64,000 nt of DNA from Solobacterium sp. (GTDB lineage: Bacteria; Bacillota_I; Bacilli_A; Erysipelotrichales; Erysipelotrichaceae). The notes below the pieces were generated by a model. That model saw only the letters and a list, made by a program, of their open reading frames with translations. It had not been told where the DNA came from and did not search any database. Position 1 is the first letter of the stretch. Every line of letters starts with the position of its first letter. Below are positions 1 through 9,047 of the stretch, piece after piece. Location: positions 42,703 through 106,702 of the forward strand of contig JAKVKC010000004.1 in NCBI GenBank assembly GCA_022486705.1, written 5' to 3'. A program made the position numbers and the translations under genes.

Positions 1-1962
1 ATGATCAAGAATCAGGGAAGCTCTTCGGCGGACGGTGAAGATCAGACCTATCCATATGAAGACTTCTTAGGCATTGGCTTTAAATTGGTCAATCCCGCCA
101 GTCTTTATGTATATGATGAAGCAAATCATGTCTGGACAGATAAGTCCCTGGACAGTGAATATCTGAAGAATGTCGTTGCTTCTTCACAGGATATCAAGAT
201 CGTCGGGGTTGTTTCACCGAATGAAGATACGCAGGTCAGCATGCTGACAAGCGGCATCTGCTATCCTTCTTCATTGACCCAGTATGCGATTGAACAGGCA
301 GCCCAGAGCGATGCCGTAAAAGCGCAGATGGCGGATCCGAATATCAACATCTTTACCGGCAATACTTTTGATCAGGATAATGCAAAGTCCGGTTTTGATT
401 ATGGTTCTCTGTTCAGCGTGGATTCTTCTAAGATGGCTTCTGCTTTTTCCATCGATCCAAGTCTGATCAATACAGATATCAATGATTATCTCGATACAGC
501 AGCCCTTTCTTCGGCAGCTTCCAATATGAGCCAGGAAACCATTCAGAAGTTTGCTTCCCTGGTGCAGTCGAATGTTACTTCGGAAAAACTGACACCGGCG
601 ATGACGGATGTGCTCAAAGCATATCTGGCATATGCGGCCCAGGATCCGACGACCGACTATGCACATCTTTCGACAAGCTTCAGCAGCTACCTGAACAGTG
701 CCGAGGCAAAGAAGATCATCAATGAGGATCTTACCGCGGCTCTGACCAGCGGCGCGAATGCATCTGCTTTGACTTCATCGTTTACTTCGCTGATGTCGCA
801 GGTCATGCAGGGGCTGCCGCAGTATATGATCGATCATCAGCTGACCGATGTTTCTTCGGCTGCCCAGGAATATCTGCAGAGCACAGAAGTGCAGCAGAAG
901 ATCTCAGCCGGACTCTCGCAGATGATCAGCGGCATACAGATCTCCAGTGCAGATCAGCAGAAACTTGCTGAGGATCTTGTCAATGGATATGCGGTGTATG
1001 CAGCAGCGACCAATGCTCCGGATCTGAACAAACTGAGCGATTCCTTCAGTGCATGGATGAATTCCGCAGCCGGCCAGGAGGCAGTCAAGCAGGCGGTCAG
1101 TTCAGCGGTCGATGTTGATGCCTTGACCAATGCGCTCAGCAGTGAGATCAATCAGGAGACAGTATCTTATACTTCTGTTCTGTCCAATGCTGTGCAGCAG
1201 GCAATGAGCCAGATGATGGCCCAGCTTCCCAATGCATTCACCGTCGATACGAATGCCATCTCTTCTGCTTTTCAGATGAACATGGATACTTCAGAACTGC
1301 AGTCGCTCTTTCAGTCGATGATGTCGCAGGAAACACAGTCCTATGAAAGCAATCTGACCAAGCTAGGCTATGCAGATATCAATAAGCCATCTGAGATCTC
1401 GATCTATCCAACTAGCTTTGAAGCAAAGGACAGCATCAAGTCGATCCTGGACAGCTACAATACACAGATGAATGATGCAGGTCAGACAGACAAGGTCATT
1501 ACATATACCGACATGGTCGGTACGCTGATGACAAGTGTCACGGATATCGTCAATACGATCTCCTATGTCCTGATTGCCTTTGTGGCAATCTCACTGGTCG
1601 TTTCATCGATCATGATCGGTGTCATTACTTATATATCTGTTTTAGAAAGAAAGAAGGAGATCGGCATCCTGCGTGCTATCGGGGCATCCAAGCACAATAT
1701 TTCTGCCGTCTTCAATGCTGAGACCTTTATTACCGGGCTCTTGGCAGGCGTCATGGGCATTGTTATTGCATGCATCCTGCTGGTGCCGACCAATTCTATT
1801 ATTCATGCGGTCAGCGGCAATGCGGAAGTCAATGCGGTCATGCCGATCAACGGTGCCTTGATGCTGATCCTGCTGTCTGTCGGTCTGACGATGCTTGGCG
1901 GTCTGATCCCATCGAAGAAAGCCGCAAAGAGCGATCCAGTATCTGCTCTGCGGACGGAGTAA
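1..1962 (+). CDS. ABC transporter permease, FtsX/MacB type (5' part probably outside window)
   Basis: The last ~140 residues form a typical FtsX-like permease domain: a membrane segment near residue 515-545, the cytoplasmic signature ERKKEIGILRAIGAS just after it, then two more membrane segments and a short basic tail. Before that lies a long, Ser/Gln/Ala-rich, mostly helical extracellular region (about residues 1-500). Family members export peptides or lipids, or sense antimicrobials, together with an ATPase subunit. The reading frame is open at base 1, so the ATG there may be an internal methionine and the ATPase part or first membrane segment may lie upstream. No ATPase motif is visible here. 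Confidence 0.85.
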   Translation: MIKNQGSSSADGEDQTYPYEDFLGIGFKLVNPASLYVYDEANHVWTDKSLDSEYLKNVVASSQDIKIVGVVSPNEDTQVSMLTSGICYPSSLTQYAIEQAAQSDAVKAQMADPNINIFTGNTFDQDNAKSGFDYGSLFSVDSSKMASAFSIDPSLINTDINDYLDTAALSSAASNMSQETIQKFASLVQSNVTSEKLTPAMTDVLKAYLAYAAQDPTTDYAHLSTSFSSYLNSAEAKKIINEDLTAALTSGANASALTSSFTSLMSQVMQGLPQYMIDHQLTDVSSAAQEYLQSTEVQQKISAGLSQMISGIQISSADQQKLAEDLVNGYAVYAAATNAPDLNKLSDSFSAWMNSAAGQEAVKQAVSSAVDVDALTNALSSEINQETVSYTSVLSNAVQQAMSQMMAQLPNAFTVDTNAISSAFQMNMDTSELQSLFQSMMSQETQSYESNLTKLGYADINKPSEISIYPTSFEAKDSIKSILDSYNTQMNDAGQTDKVITYTDMVGTLMTSVTDIVNTISYVLIAFVAISLVVSSIMIGVITYISVLERKKEIGILRAIGASKHNISAVFNAETFITGLLAGVMGIVIACILLVPTNSIIHAVSGNAEVNAVMPINGALMLILLSVGLTMLGGLIPSKKAAKSDPVSALRTE

Positions 1963-1965
1963 AAA

Positions 1966-2535
1966 ATGAAAGATATTCGCCAAGAAATTGAAGCGTATAT
2001 TCCCTGCAATGAGCAGGAGGCACAGGATAAGATGACCATGCTGGCATGGATGGACAGGGGCGGCGATCTTTATACAAGAGAGAATCGCACAGCACATTTC
2101 ACCGCTTCGGCATGGGTCGCAGATCTGAACCATGCACACGTTCTGCTGGCATATCACAATATCTATCAATCATGGTCCTGGCTGGGCGGACACGCAGACG
2201 GCGACCATGATCTCCTTCATGTTGCGATGAAAGAAGTCAGTGAAGAATCTGGCCTGACAGAGGTCAGACCGCTTTCTGAAAAGATCGCTTCCATAGAGAT
2301 CCTGACTGTCGATGGGCATCAGAAACATGGGGCGTATGTTTCATCGCATCTGCATATGAATGTGACGTATCTTATGGAAGCTGACAGCAGTCAGCCAATT
2401 CGCTGCAAAGAAGATGAGAACTCATCTGTTGCTTGGTTCGGCCTGGAAGAAGCAGTTGAAAAAAGCAGTGAACCATGGTTCCGTGAACACATTTATCCTA
2501 AGCTCAATCAGAGATTGAAAGAATTCACGAAGTAA
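1966..2535 (+). CDS. Nudix hydrolase
   Basis: A Nudix box lies at about residues 68-91 (GGHADGD...KEVSEESGL). Family members hydrolyse nucleoside diphosphates linked to another moiety, with metals held by the box glutamates. Two consensus positions differ: the first Glu is His and the Arg of REUXEE is Lys; the EE pair and the final Gly are kept. The start follows the permease stop by three bases, with GGAG at 1956-1959, so the two genes are probably co-transcribed. The substrate cannot be told. Confidence 0.85.
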   Translation: MKDIRQEIEAYIPCNEQEAQDKMTMLAWMDRGGDLYTRENRTAHFTASAWVADLNHAHVLLAYHNIYQSWSWLGGHADGDHDLLHVAMKEVSEESGLTEVRPLSEKIASIEILTVDGHQKHGAYVSSHLHMNVTYLMEADSSQPIRCKEDENSSVAWFGLEEAVEKSSEPWFREHIYPKLNQRLKEFTK

Positions 2536-2540
2536 AAAAG

Positions 2541-2562
2541 ACCGGAGAAATCCGGTTTTTCA
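2541..2562 (+). terminator. Rho-independent terminator after the Nudix gene
   Basis: Six-base stem ACCGGA/TCCGGT with loop GAAA, followed by a T run. It starts six bases after the Nudix stop codon. Confidence 0.85.
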
Positions 2563-2637
2563 GTTCTTTCTCATGCACTGTTCAGCTCATGTTCACATTC
2601 ATTCAGTACTCTGAAAGCGTAGAAATGAGGGAAACAT

Positions 2638-3486
2638 ATGGCAGAGACAGAGAAAGATATGAATGCGGAAGGATCCGCAGAGAACAAAGAAAATGCAGCG
2701 GAGCAGAAAGAAGAAAAGGAACCGGCAGCAGCTGAGACAGCTAAGCCTGAAGTAAGTGCACCGGAAACGGCAGCACCAAAGGCAGAACCGCCGCATGTGG
2801 AAGCGGCAGCAGCACCTGTAAAGAAGGCAAAGAAGCCATTTCCTTGGAAGCCTGTTCTGAAAGTATGCGGTGTCGCTGTATTGTCGATTGGATGCGGTTT
2901 TGGCGGCGGATATCTTGCTGGCAAACAGTCAGCACAAAGTGCCATCACAAGTGCACAGTCAGAAATGCAGAGCGATATGGGCGGTATGATGAAAGGCGGA
3001 GATTCAGGTTCTTCCGACTTCTCCAATAAGCAGATGCCGAATGGCGGCGGCAGTACAGCCAGCACGGCACAGACAGGCGCTGCTTTAGGTCTGTATGTGC
3101 AGACAGACAGCAGCAATCAGGTCGTGATCGCCGGCTTCTCTGATAACAGCAATGCAGAAAGTGCAGGCTTGGCGACAGGCGATGTGATCACTGCTTTGGA
3201 CAGCACAGCGATTTCCAGCTACGATGAGATTGCGACCTTCTTAGCGGATAAAAGTGCAGGCGACAGTGTCAAAGTGACGGTGACGCGTGATGGCAAGACG
3301 GTCACGGCCACGATTACACTTGTCGAAAAGAGCGGCATGTCTTCTTCTTCACAGAATTCATCCGGAAGCAGCAGCGATTCTTCAGGCAGCAGCATGCCTT
3401 CGATGGGCAAGCCGGATACACAGAGCGGTTCGACCGCGCAGTCTTCCGCAGCTCCGGACAGCTCTTCCAGTTCCCTGCAAGGATAA
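2638..3486 (+). CDS. Membrane-anchored PDZ-domain protein without a protease domain
   Basis: Residues 1-65 are an acidic, Ala/Glu/Lys-rich cytoplasmic stretch. A single membrane segment sits at about 71-93. A Ser/Gly-rich linker leads to one PDZ domain at about 146-230 (GLYVQ, AGLATGDVITALD, VTVTRDG). A Ser-rich tail follows. HtrA/DegP proteases have a similar N-terminal anchor and PDZ, but the trypsin-like domain that should lie between them is absent; no His-Asp-Ser triad context is seen. It may present or recruit unfolded envelope proteins. The start has an AGGGAA ribosome site. Confidence 0.75.
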   Translation: MAETEKDMNAEGSAENKENAAEQKEEKEPAAAETAKPEVSAPETAAPKAEPPHVEAAAAPVKKAKKPFPWKPVLKVCGVAVLSIGCGFGGGYLAGKQSAQSAITSAQSEMQSDMGGMMKGGDSGSSDFSNKQMPNGGGSTASTAQTGAALGLYVQTDSSNQVVIAGFSDNSNAESAGLATGDVITALDSTAISSYDEIATFLADKSAGDSVKVTVTRDGKTVTATITLVEKSGMSSSSQNSSGSSSDSSGSSMPSMGKPDTQSGSTAQSSAAPDSSSSSLQG

Positions 3487-3490
3487 ATAA

Positions 3491-3524
3491 AACGGTTCCT
3501 GTCATTTTGACAGGAATCGTTTTT
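3491..3524. terminator. Bidirectional terminator
   Basis: Long stem AACGGTTCCTGTCA paired with TGACAGGAATCGTT around a short T loop, one G:T pair, followed by a T run on the plus strand. It separates the convergent PDZ and carboxypeptidase genes. Confidence 0.85.
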
Positions 3525-3536
3525 GTTTGCCTAAAT

Positions 3537-4424
3537 TCAGCCGGCGTAATCTCCGCCAGGGACCTGATAGTATTCTTCAAATGTCTCATCGGCACCTGCA
3601 CTGTAGATGGCAGAGGCACTGTCGATACCGACATAGCGGAAATGCCATGGCTCATAATTGTATCCGGTAATGCTTTCTTTCCCTTGGGGATAGCGCATGA
3701 TGAAGCCGTAGAGATGCGCATGAGATGCCAGCCATTTTCCTGAGACTGTATTTTCAAATGATTCATTGAAGTCCGCATCGCCTCCTTCAACAAAGTCAGC
3801 GGCGAGACCGGTCTGATGATCCGAATAGCCAGGACGGGAGCTGATGGCATCGGCGCCAGCTTCACCATACATAGAAACATAGTTGTTATACAGTGAAGAT
3901 TGGTAGCTCTCACTGCGATAGGCACTGGAGATGGCAAGTGATACGCCGTCAGCTGCGGCGGCATTATACATCTGCTGCAGAGCAGCAGCGGCTGGTGCAC
4001 GCATGACAGCTGAACCATTGGTGCATGGAATGCCGGCATCCACAAGATCAGCTGGTACATATCCTTCCGGCAGACGATTCTTTTTGTTGGCCAGGATCAA
4101 GAGACTGCTGGTGTCAGTGAACTCGCTGGATAAAGAGGAAGCAGGTTCTGCGGCAGTGTTCTGTTCTGCCGTTGGTTCCTCGGTCGGTTCAGCGGTTTCT
4201 TCACTTGGTGCTTCTGCTGGTTCCTCACTCAGCGAAGCAGATGGCGAAGGGGACGCAGAAGGGACAGCTGTCACAGAAGCAGTCGGTGAACTGGAGACGG
4301 CTGCTGTGCTCTTTCTTTTCTGATCCTTGGCAAAAAGAATGCCAAGACAGATGCAGATCGATGCAATCAGCACCAGGATCACGGCATACCATAATTTTCT
4401 TATTTTTCTATGTTTTGACTTCAT
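3537..4424 (-). CDS. D-alanyl-D-alanine carboxypeptidase, VanY/M15B type
   Basis: A signal anchor lies at residues ~9-31, then a Ser/Pro/Glu/Thr-rich linker to about residue 95, then an M15B peptidase domain. Zinc-site motifs are visible: SAYRSESYQ (~165), SDHQTGLAADF (~199, His and Asp ligands) and EPWHFRYVG (~258, Glu and His). It should trim the terminal D-Ala from peptidoglycan stem peptides outside the membrane. I start at the ATG at 4424, preceded by GTGAGG, because the longer frame adds residues before the basic MKSKHRK anchor start. Confidence 0.85.
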   Translation of the reverse strand: MKSKHRKIRKLWYAVILVLIASICICLGILFAKDQKRKSTAAVSSSPTASVTAVPSASPSPSASLSEEPAEAPSEETAEPTEEPTAEQNTAAEPASSLSSEFTDTSSLLILANKKNRLPEGYVPADLVDAGIPCTNGSAVMRAPAAAALQQMYNAAAADGVSLAISSAYRSESYQSSLYNNYVSMYGEAGADAISSRPGYSDHQTGLAADFVEGGDADFNESFENTVSGKWLASHAHLYGFIMRYPQGKESITGYNYEPWHFRYVGIDSASAIYSAGADETFEEYYQVPGGDYAG

Positions 4425-4562
4425 GCTTGCCTCACTATCTTTCTCAACAATTATATATGATTCTGCTATGAAAATCGAAAATATACCGATGGGAGGGATC
4501 ATCTGTTTCCTGCTGAAGTGAAAAATCTAATATAATAAAGTCATGGAAAGCGGAGGCATCAT

Positions 4563-5390
4563 ATGATCAGAAAGATCTCAGCAATGGCAGCGGATATTGA
4601 TGGAACACTTACAATGAAGGGCGGAGATCTGATGCCCCTGACCAAACAGGCGATTCAGCGGCTTCATAAAGAGGGTGTAAAATTCGGCATCGCTTCCGGC
4701 CGGCCGCTGGATGACCGTACCAAAAACAGAGCCGAGGAATGGGGCCTTGGTTTTGACTTTGATATGATGATCGGCATGAACGGCGGCGATCTTTGGACAG
4801 CAGAAATGAAGGAGATCAAGCATTATTATCTATTGGGCACAGATGCCATGAAAGAGATCATGCAGTGGCTTGTATATCTGAATGTCAATGCGATCTCCTA
4901 TATTCATGGCTATGATGAGATCTGGTGCCTCTCCATGGATCCTTTTATGGAAGACAGTATTCGCCGAAATCATTCGCATGTTGAAGTCGTTTCACCGGAA
5001 AAATTCTGCAGTGTGCCTACCGGAAAGATTGAAGTGCACTATGCTCCGGAACGGGAAGCAGAGATCAACCGTGTGATCGCAGAACATCGCAGCAGTGCAT
5101 GGTCGGCGGTCAAGACCTTTACTGGAACGATTGAATTTCAGGACCCGCGCCTGAATAAAGGCATTGCCCTCAAAGAGTACAGTGCCATCAGCGGCATTCC
5201 GATGAATGAGATCATTGCTTTTGGAGATATGGACAATGATCTTGGCTTATTAAAAGAAGCAGGCTGGGGCGTATGCCTGGCCAATGGATGCCAAGCATGC
5301 AGGAAGGCTGCGGATGCTGTGACAGAACATACTGTAGAAGAGGATGGTGTTGGACACTATCTCGAAGATCATTGGTTCAATCAGAAATAA
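4563..5390 (+). CDS. Cof-type HAD phosphatase (subfamily IIB)
   Basis: Motif I is ADIDGTLT near residue 10, motif II IASGRP near 43, the conserved Lys lies in NKGIALK, and motif IV is GDMDND near 221. A C2-type cap lies between motifs II and III. These enzymes dephosphorylate sugar phosphates or cofactors in the cytoplasm; the substrate is not predictable. CGGAGG at 4551-4556 supports the start. A TATAAT at 4531-4536 could be its -10 box, but no convincing -35 is seen. Confidence 0.88.
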   Translation: MIRKISAMAADIDGTLTMKGGDLMPLTKQAIQRLHKEGVKFGIASGRPLDDRTKNRAEEWGLGFDFDMMIGMNGGDLWTAEMKEIKHYYLLGTDAMKEIMQWLVYLNVNAISYIHGYDEIWCLSMDPFMEDSIRRNHSHVEVVSPEKFCSVPTGKIEVHYAPEREAEINRVIAEHRSSAWSAVKTFTGTIEFQDPRLNKGIALKEYSAISGIPMNEIIAFGDMDNDLGLLKEAGWGVCLANGCQACRKAADAVTEHTVEEDGVGHYLEDHWFNQK

Positions 5391-5392
5391 AA

Positions 5393-5417
5393 AGCGCTGA
5401 GCTCAATCAGCGTTTTC
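5393..5417. terminator. Bidirectional terminator between HAD and larA-like genes
   Basis: Stem CGCTGA (5395-5400) and TCAGCG (5407-5412) with A and T runs on the two sides. The stop codon of the minus-strand gene lies in the loop/stem. Confidence 0.75.
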
Positions 5418-6662
5418 TTTTAAGGCTGGCAAAGTACTGCCGCCATATGGCATGGCAATGACTTTTGGCAGACAGCCCAATTCTTTGACTGCTTCTTTAT
5501 AAGCATCGCTCAGATGGGCAAATGGCTTAAGAAATGTTTTTTCTACGGTTCCAGACGGAAGATCGCTGACTAAGAAGATCTTTGCTTTTTTCTGCACCAT
5601 GGCGATGGCAGCTGCTTTATGTCCGCCCAGAACAAAGTGATCATACAGAGCATTGATCATTTCCTGCGGGTCCTGATATCGGCACATCCATTCTTCAAAA
5701 ACAGAATTGCCGAAACCTTCTTTGCAGGAACCGATCAGGATGACAATGCCGCCGTCCTTGACTGCATGTTTTGCATTGTCCAAAGCTTTCTGGGTCTGAT
5801 AGAGATTGAGATCCTTCGGTGCACCAGCCTGAGATACGATGACAACATCTGCTTTTTCATCAATCGGTGAAAGATAGCAGTGAGACAGTTCTGCACAGGC
5901 AGCCCGGTGTGCTGCGGTCATATCGCCAGCTGCTGCATAGATGATCTCTTTTTCGGGATTCAGAACGACATTGATAATGAAATCAACACCGACCATTGCA
6001 GCCGCTTCTTCCAGGTCTTCACGTACAGGATTTCCTTTGATCGCACCTGCATGTGCTTCTTCTTTGACCATGAAGCGATGATTCATCTGTATGGCAGATG
6101 GCTCAGAACATCCAGGCATAATTGCTTTGGCACCGCCGCTGTAGCCGGCAAAATAATGATATTCTACATTGCCAAGGCAGATCCTTTTATCCGCTTCGAC
6201 CACGGTGCGGTCAATGGATACCGGCGTCCCGCGCTTGGTTTTACCGACAGAAAGAAAACCATTCTGACCGCTGTTGATGACTTTATACTGTGTATATACT
6301 TCTTTGGATACGAGATGCTCCATCTCTGCGGATGTCTGGGGACGATGCGATCCTAAAGCTATGATGATCGTGATGTTCTCTTTGCGGACACCGATGTGCA
6401 GCAGTTCGTCCAGCAGGATCGGCAGTACCGTATAGCTTGGCATCGGCCGAGTTATATCTGAGGTGACAATAGCGACAGTATCTGTCGGATCAATGATATC
6501 CGCTAAGCAGGCACTTTGAATCGGATGCTGCAGGGCCTGGTGAACAATCTGTTTCTGGTCAGAAGGATGAGGAAGCGATGCTGGTCTCAGTACACTGATC
6601 ACCTGGGCATCGTCGATCTCGATCTTTTCTGACCGCTGATCGATTCTGAAGGACAGTTCCAT
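5403..6662 (-). CDS. larA: LarA-family nickel-dependent 2-hydroxyacid racemase-like protein
   Basis: Lactate racemase LarA binds a nickel-pincer (NPN) cofactor. Motifs that match are SDITRP (~68, Asp/Arg), ALGSHRP (~104, His), the pincer-lysine segment GYSGGAKAIMPG (~175, Lys) and MNHRFM (~193, His). It is the last gene of a serC-serA-larA run, starting nine bases after serA. Cofactor-synthesis genes larB, larC and larE are not in this window. Many family members act on 2-hydroxyacids other than lactate, so the substrate is open; the neighbourhood suggests a serine-pathway or hydroxyacid link (inference). Confidence 0.8.
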   Translation of the reverse strand: MELSFRIDQRSEKIEIDDAQVISVLRPASLPHPSDQKQIVHQALQHPIQSACLADIIDPTDTVAIVTSDITRPMPSYTVLPILLDELLHIGVRKENITIIIALGSHRPQTSAEMEHLVSKEVYTQYKVINSGQNGFLSVGKTKRGTPVSIDRTVVEADKRICLGNVEYHYFAGYSGGAKAIMPGCSEPSAIQMNHRFMVKEEAHAGAIKGNPVREDLEEAAAMVGVDFIINVVLNPEKEIIYAAAGDMTAAHRAACAELSHCYLSPIDEKADVVIVSQAGAPKDLNLYQTQKALDNAKHAVKDGGIVILIGSCKEGFGNSVFEEWMCRYQDPQEMINALYDHFVLGGHKAAAIAMVQKKAKIFLVSDLPSGTVEKTFLKPFAHLSDAYKEAVKELGCLPKVIAMPYGGSTLPALKENAD

Positions 6663-6671
6663 ATATGACCT

Positions 6672-7838
6672 TTACTGAATGACTCTGACCCGGATCATGC
6701 CGGGGATCGCTTCCAGCTCTTCGGCCGATTTTTGATTGACATGCGTATTGACATCAAAGACAGAGTAAGCATAATTTCCTCTGGACTTATTTGTCATATT
6801 CTCAATATTGATATTTTCCGCTGAGAAGACAGGCATGATATTTGTCAGCATGCCCGGTGTGTTTGTATGGATGCAGCAGATCCGTGCTTTGCCGCTGCGC
6901 TCCATGGATACTTCCGGCAGATTGACCGAATTCTTGATGTTTCCTTCATTCAGATATTCATCGATCTCCATCGCTGCCATGCGTGCACAGTTGGATTCAG
7001 ATTCGACCGTTGTTCCGCCAAGATGCGGTGTCAGGACAGTATTCTTTGTATGCACCAAGCGGTCGGTTGGAAAGTCTGCTACATAGCGTGCAACTTTTCC
7101 GCTGTTCAGTGCTTTGATGATCGCGTCTTCATTGACGACTTCGCCTCTGGCATAATTGATGATCCGGACGCCATCCTGCATCATTGCAATGGCCTTGTCA
7201 TTGATCATATCTCTTGTTTCATCGGTCAATGGCGTATGGATCGTTATATAGTCGCAGTGCTTATACAGGTCTTCGACATTTTCGACTCGGAAGACATGGC
7301 GGGATACTTTCCACGCTGCATTGACGGAAAGATAAGGATCATAGGCATAGACTTTCATATCCAAGGACAAGGCGGTATTGGCAACTTTTGAACCGACATT
7401 TCCAGTGCCGATGACACCCAGCGTCTTGCCAGCGTATTCAGGCCCGGCAAACTGTTTCTTTACTTTTTCCATGCGCTGTTCCACAGGTCCCTGTGAGCCG
7501 TCATAGGAATAGACCCAGTTCATGCCGCCCAATAGATCGCGTGAAGCCATCCCGATGCCGAACAGGAACTGTTCCTTGACACCATTGGCATTGCCTCCTG
7601 GGGTATTGAACACAACAATTCCTTTTTTTGTGCATTCTTCCAAAGGAATCGTATTGACACCGATGCCTGCTCTGCCGATGCATTTGATCTCAGGGTTGAA
7701 ATCATAGTGATGCAGATCGGATGCACGGACAAACAAAGCATCTGGCTTTTCTTCGTTTTCACTCAGTTCATACTTATCTGCTGTCAGAATCTCTTTGGCA
7801 ACAGGGGAAATGTTATTCAATAGTTTTACTTTATACAT
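6672..7838 (-). CDS. serA: D-3-phosphoglycerate dehydrogenase with C-terminal ACT domain
   Basis: First enzyme of serine synthesis: it oxidises 3-phosphoglycerate with NAD. The Rossmann motif GVIGTGNVGS lies at ~140, the substrate Arg in YARGEVV (~230) and the catalytic His in LTPHLGGTT (~272). A C-terminal ACT domain (from ~322, TNTPGMLTNIMPVFS) should sense serine. At 388 residues it is the short form. I start at the ATG at 7838, which has AAGGAG at good spacing; an upstream in-frame ATG would overlap serC. One base separates it from serC. Confidence 0.93.
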   Translation of the reverse strand: MYKVKLLNNISPVAKEILTADKYELSENEEKPDALFVRASDLHHYDFNPEIKCIGRAGIGVNTIPLEECTKKGIVVFNTPGGNANGVKEQFLFGIGMASRDLLGGMNWVYSYDGSQGPVEQRMEKVKKQFAGPEYAGKTLGVIGTGNVGSKVANTALSLDMKVYAYDPYLSVNAAWKVSRHVFRVENVEDLYKHCDYITIHTPLTDETRDMINDKAIAMMQDGVRIINYARGEVVNEDAIIKALNSGKVARYVADFPTDRLVHTKNTVLTPHLGGTTVESESNCARMAAMEIDEYLNEGNIKNSVNLPEVSMERSGKARICCIHTNTPGMLTNIMPVFSAENINIENMTNKSRGNYAYSVFDVNTHVNQKSAEELEAIPGMIRVRVIQ

Positions 7839-7839
7839 A

Positions 7840-8925
7840 TCAGCGATTCTCCTTATCAAATTGAAGTATAAATTCTCTCAGTTTCTCAGCGCCTTCCATA
7901 GGCATTGCATTATAAATTGATGCACGCATGCCGCCCGTCAGACGATGGCCCTTTAAGCTGACCAATCCCTGGGCAGCAGCCTCGGCTACAAATTTCTGAT
8001 CCAGCTCATCGCTTCCGGTACGGAAAGTGACGTTCATATCACTGCGGCTGTCCCTGTCTGCATGCAGGCGGAAAAGGGTGCTGTTTTCCAAAGCATCATA
8101 GAGAAGCTGTGCTTTCGCATGCTTCTTTTTCTCCATGCCTTCGACGCCTCCTTGTTCTGCCAGCCAATCCATTGTGAGGCCAAGCATATAGATCTGCCAG
8201 CATGGCGGTGTATTGTACATCGAATCCTTTTTGATCATGGTCTCATAGTTCATCATCAATGGGGTGATCGGCAGCGGATGTCCTGCCATGTCCTTGCGGA
8301 TGATCACGACGGTGACACCGGCCGGTGCCATGTTCTTCTGGGCACCTGCATAGATCAGAGCATATCTGCTGATATCTACGGTCCGGGAAGTGATGTCGCT
8401 GGACATATCGCAGACCAGCGGAACATTCCCTGTATCTGGGACATACTGCCATTCCGTGCCATAGATCGTATTGTTGGCACAGTAATGGAAATAAGAAGCT
8501 TCTGGATCCAGCTGCAGTTCCTTCTGCGAAGGAATCCTGGTGAAACCTTCCTGCGTACCGTCATAAGACAGATGAATGCTGCCATATTTCTTTGCTTCTT
8601 TGGCTGCTATTCCAGAAAAATTTCCAGTCACAGCATAATCTGCTTTTCCGGAAGCAGAGATGAAATTGAGCGGGACGCAGGAGAACTGCGTACTTCCGCC
8701 TCCCTGCATGAAGAGCACTTCATGCGTATCCGGTACATGCATCAGCTCAATGAACTGCTGCTTGGTATGGTCAAAGATCTTCTGGAACATGGGAGATCGA
8801 TGGCTCATCTCCATCACCGACATGCCGGTGCCCTGATAATTCATGATCTCACTTCCAGCCCGCTGCAGAACTTCTTCCGGCAGCATGCTTGGACCGGCGG
8901 CGAAATTAAAAACACGTTCAGTCAT
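7840..8925 (-). CDS. serC: Phosphoserine aminotransferase
   Basis: PLP enzyme that converts 3-phosphohydroxypyruvate to phosphoserine. It begins with VFNFAAGPSMLPEEVL, typical of SerC, and carries the PLP lysine in GAQKNMAPAG near residue 194. The start at 8925 has a strong GGAGGGGA site at 8932-8939; the longer frame start would lie upstream of it. It is the first gene of the serC-serA-larA operon. No phosphoserine phosphatase (serB) is recognised in the window, although two HAD hydrolases are present. Confidence 0.93.
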   Translation of the reverse strand: MTERVFNFAAGPSMLPEEVLQRAGSEIMNYQGTGMSVMEMSHRSPMFQKIFDHTKQQFIELMHVPDTHEVLFMQGGGSTQFSCVPLNFISASGKADYAVTGNFSGIAAKEAKKYGSIHLSYDGTQEGFTRIPSQKELQLDPEASYFHYCANNTIYGTEWQYVPDTGNVPLVCDMSSDITSRTVDISRYALIYAGAQKNMAPAGVTVVIIRKDMAGHPLPITPLMMNYETMIKKDSMYNTPPCWQIYMLGLTMDWLAEQGGVEGMEKKKHAKAQLLYDALENSTLFRLHADRDSRSDMNVTFRTGSDELDQKFVAEAAAQGLVSLKGHRLTGGMRASIYNAMPMEGAEKLREFILQFDKENR

Positions 8926-9047
8926 AAGCAATCCCCTCCGCATGCTATTTTACCCTAATTCACGCTATAATGAAATATTTACAAGACGATGAAAGAATTT
9001 ACATTAACATCTGTGATAAGATTAGGTGCATATAAAGGAGATTTCTG

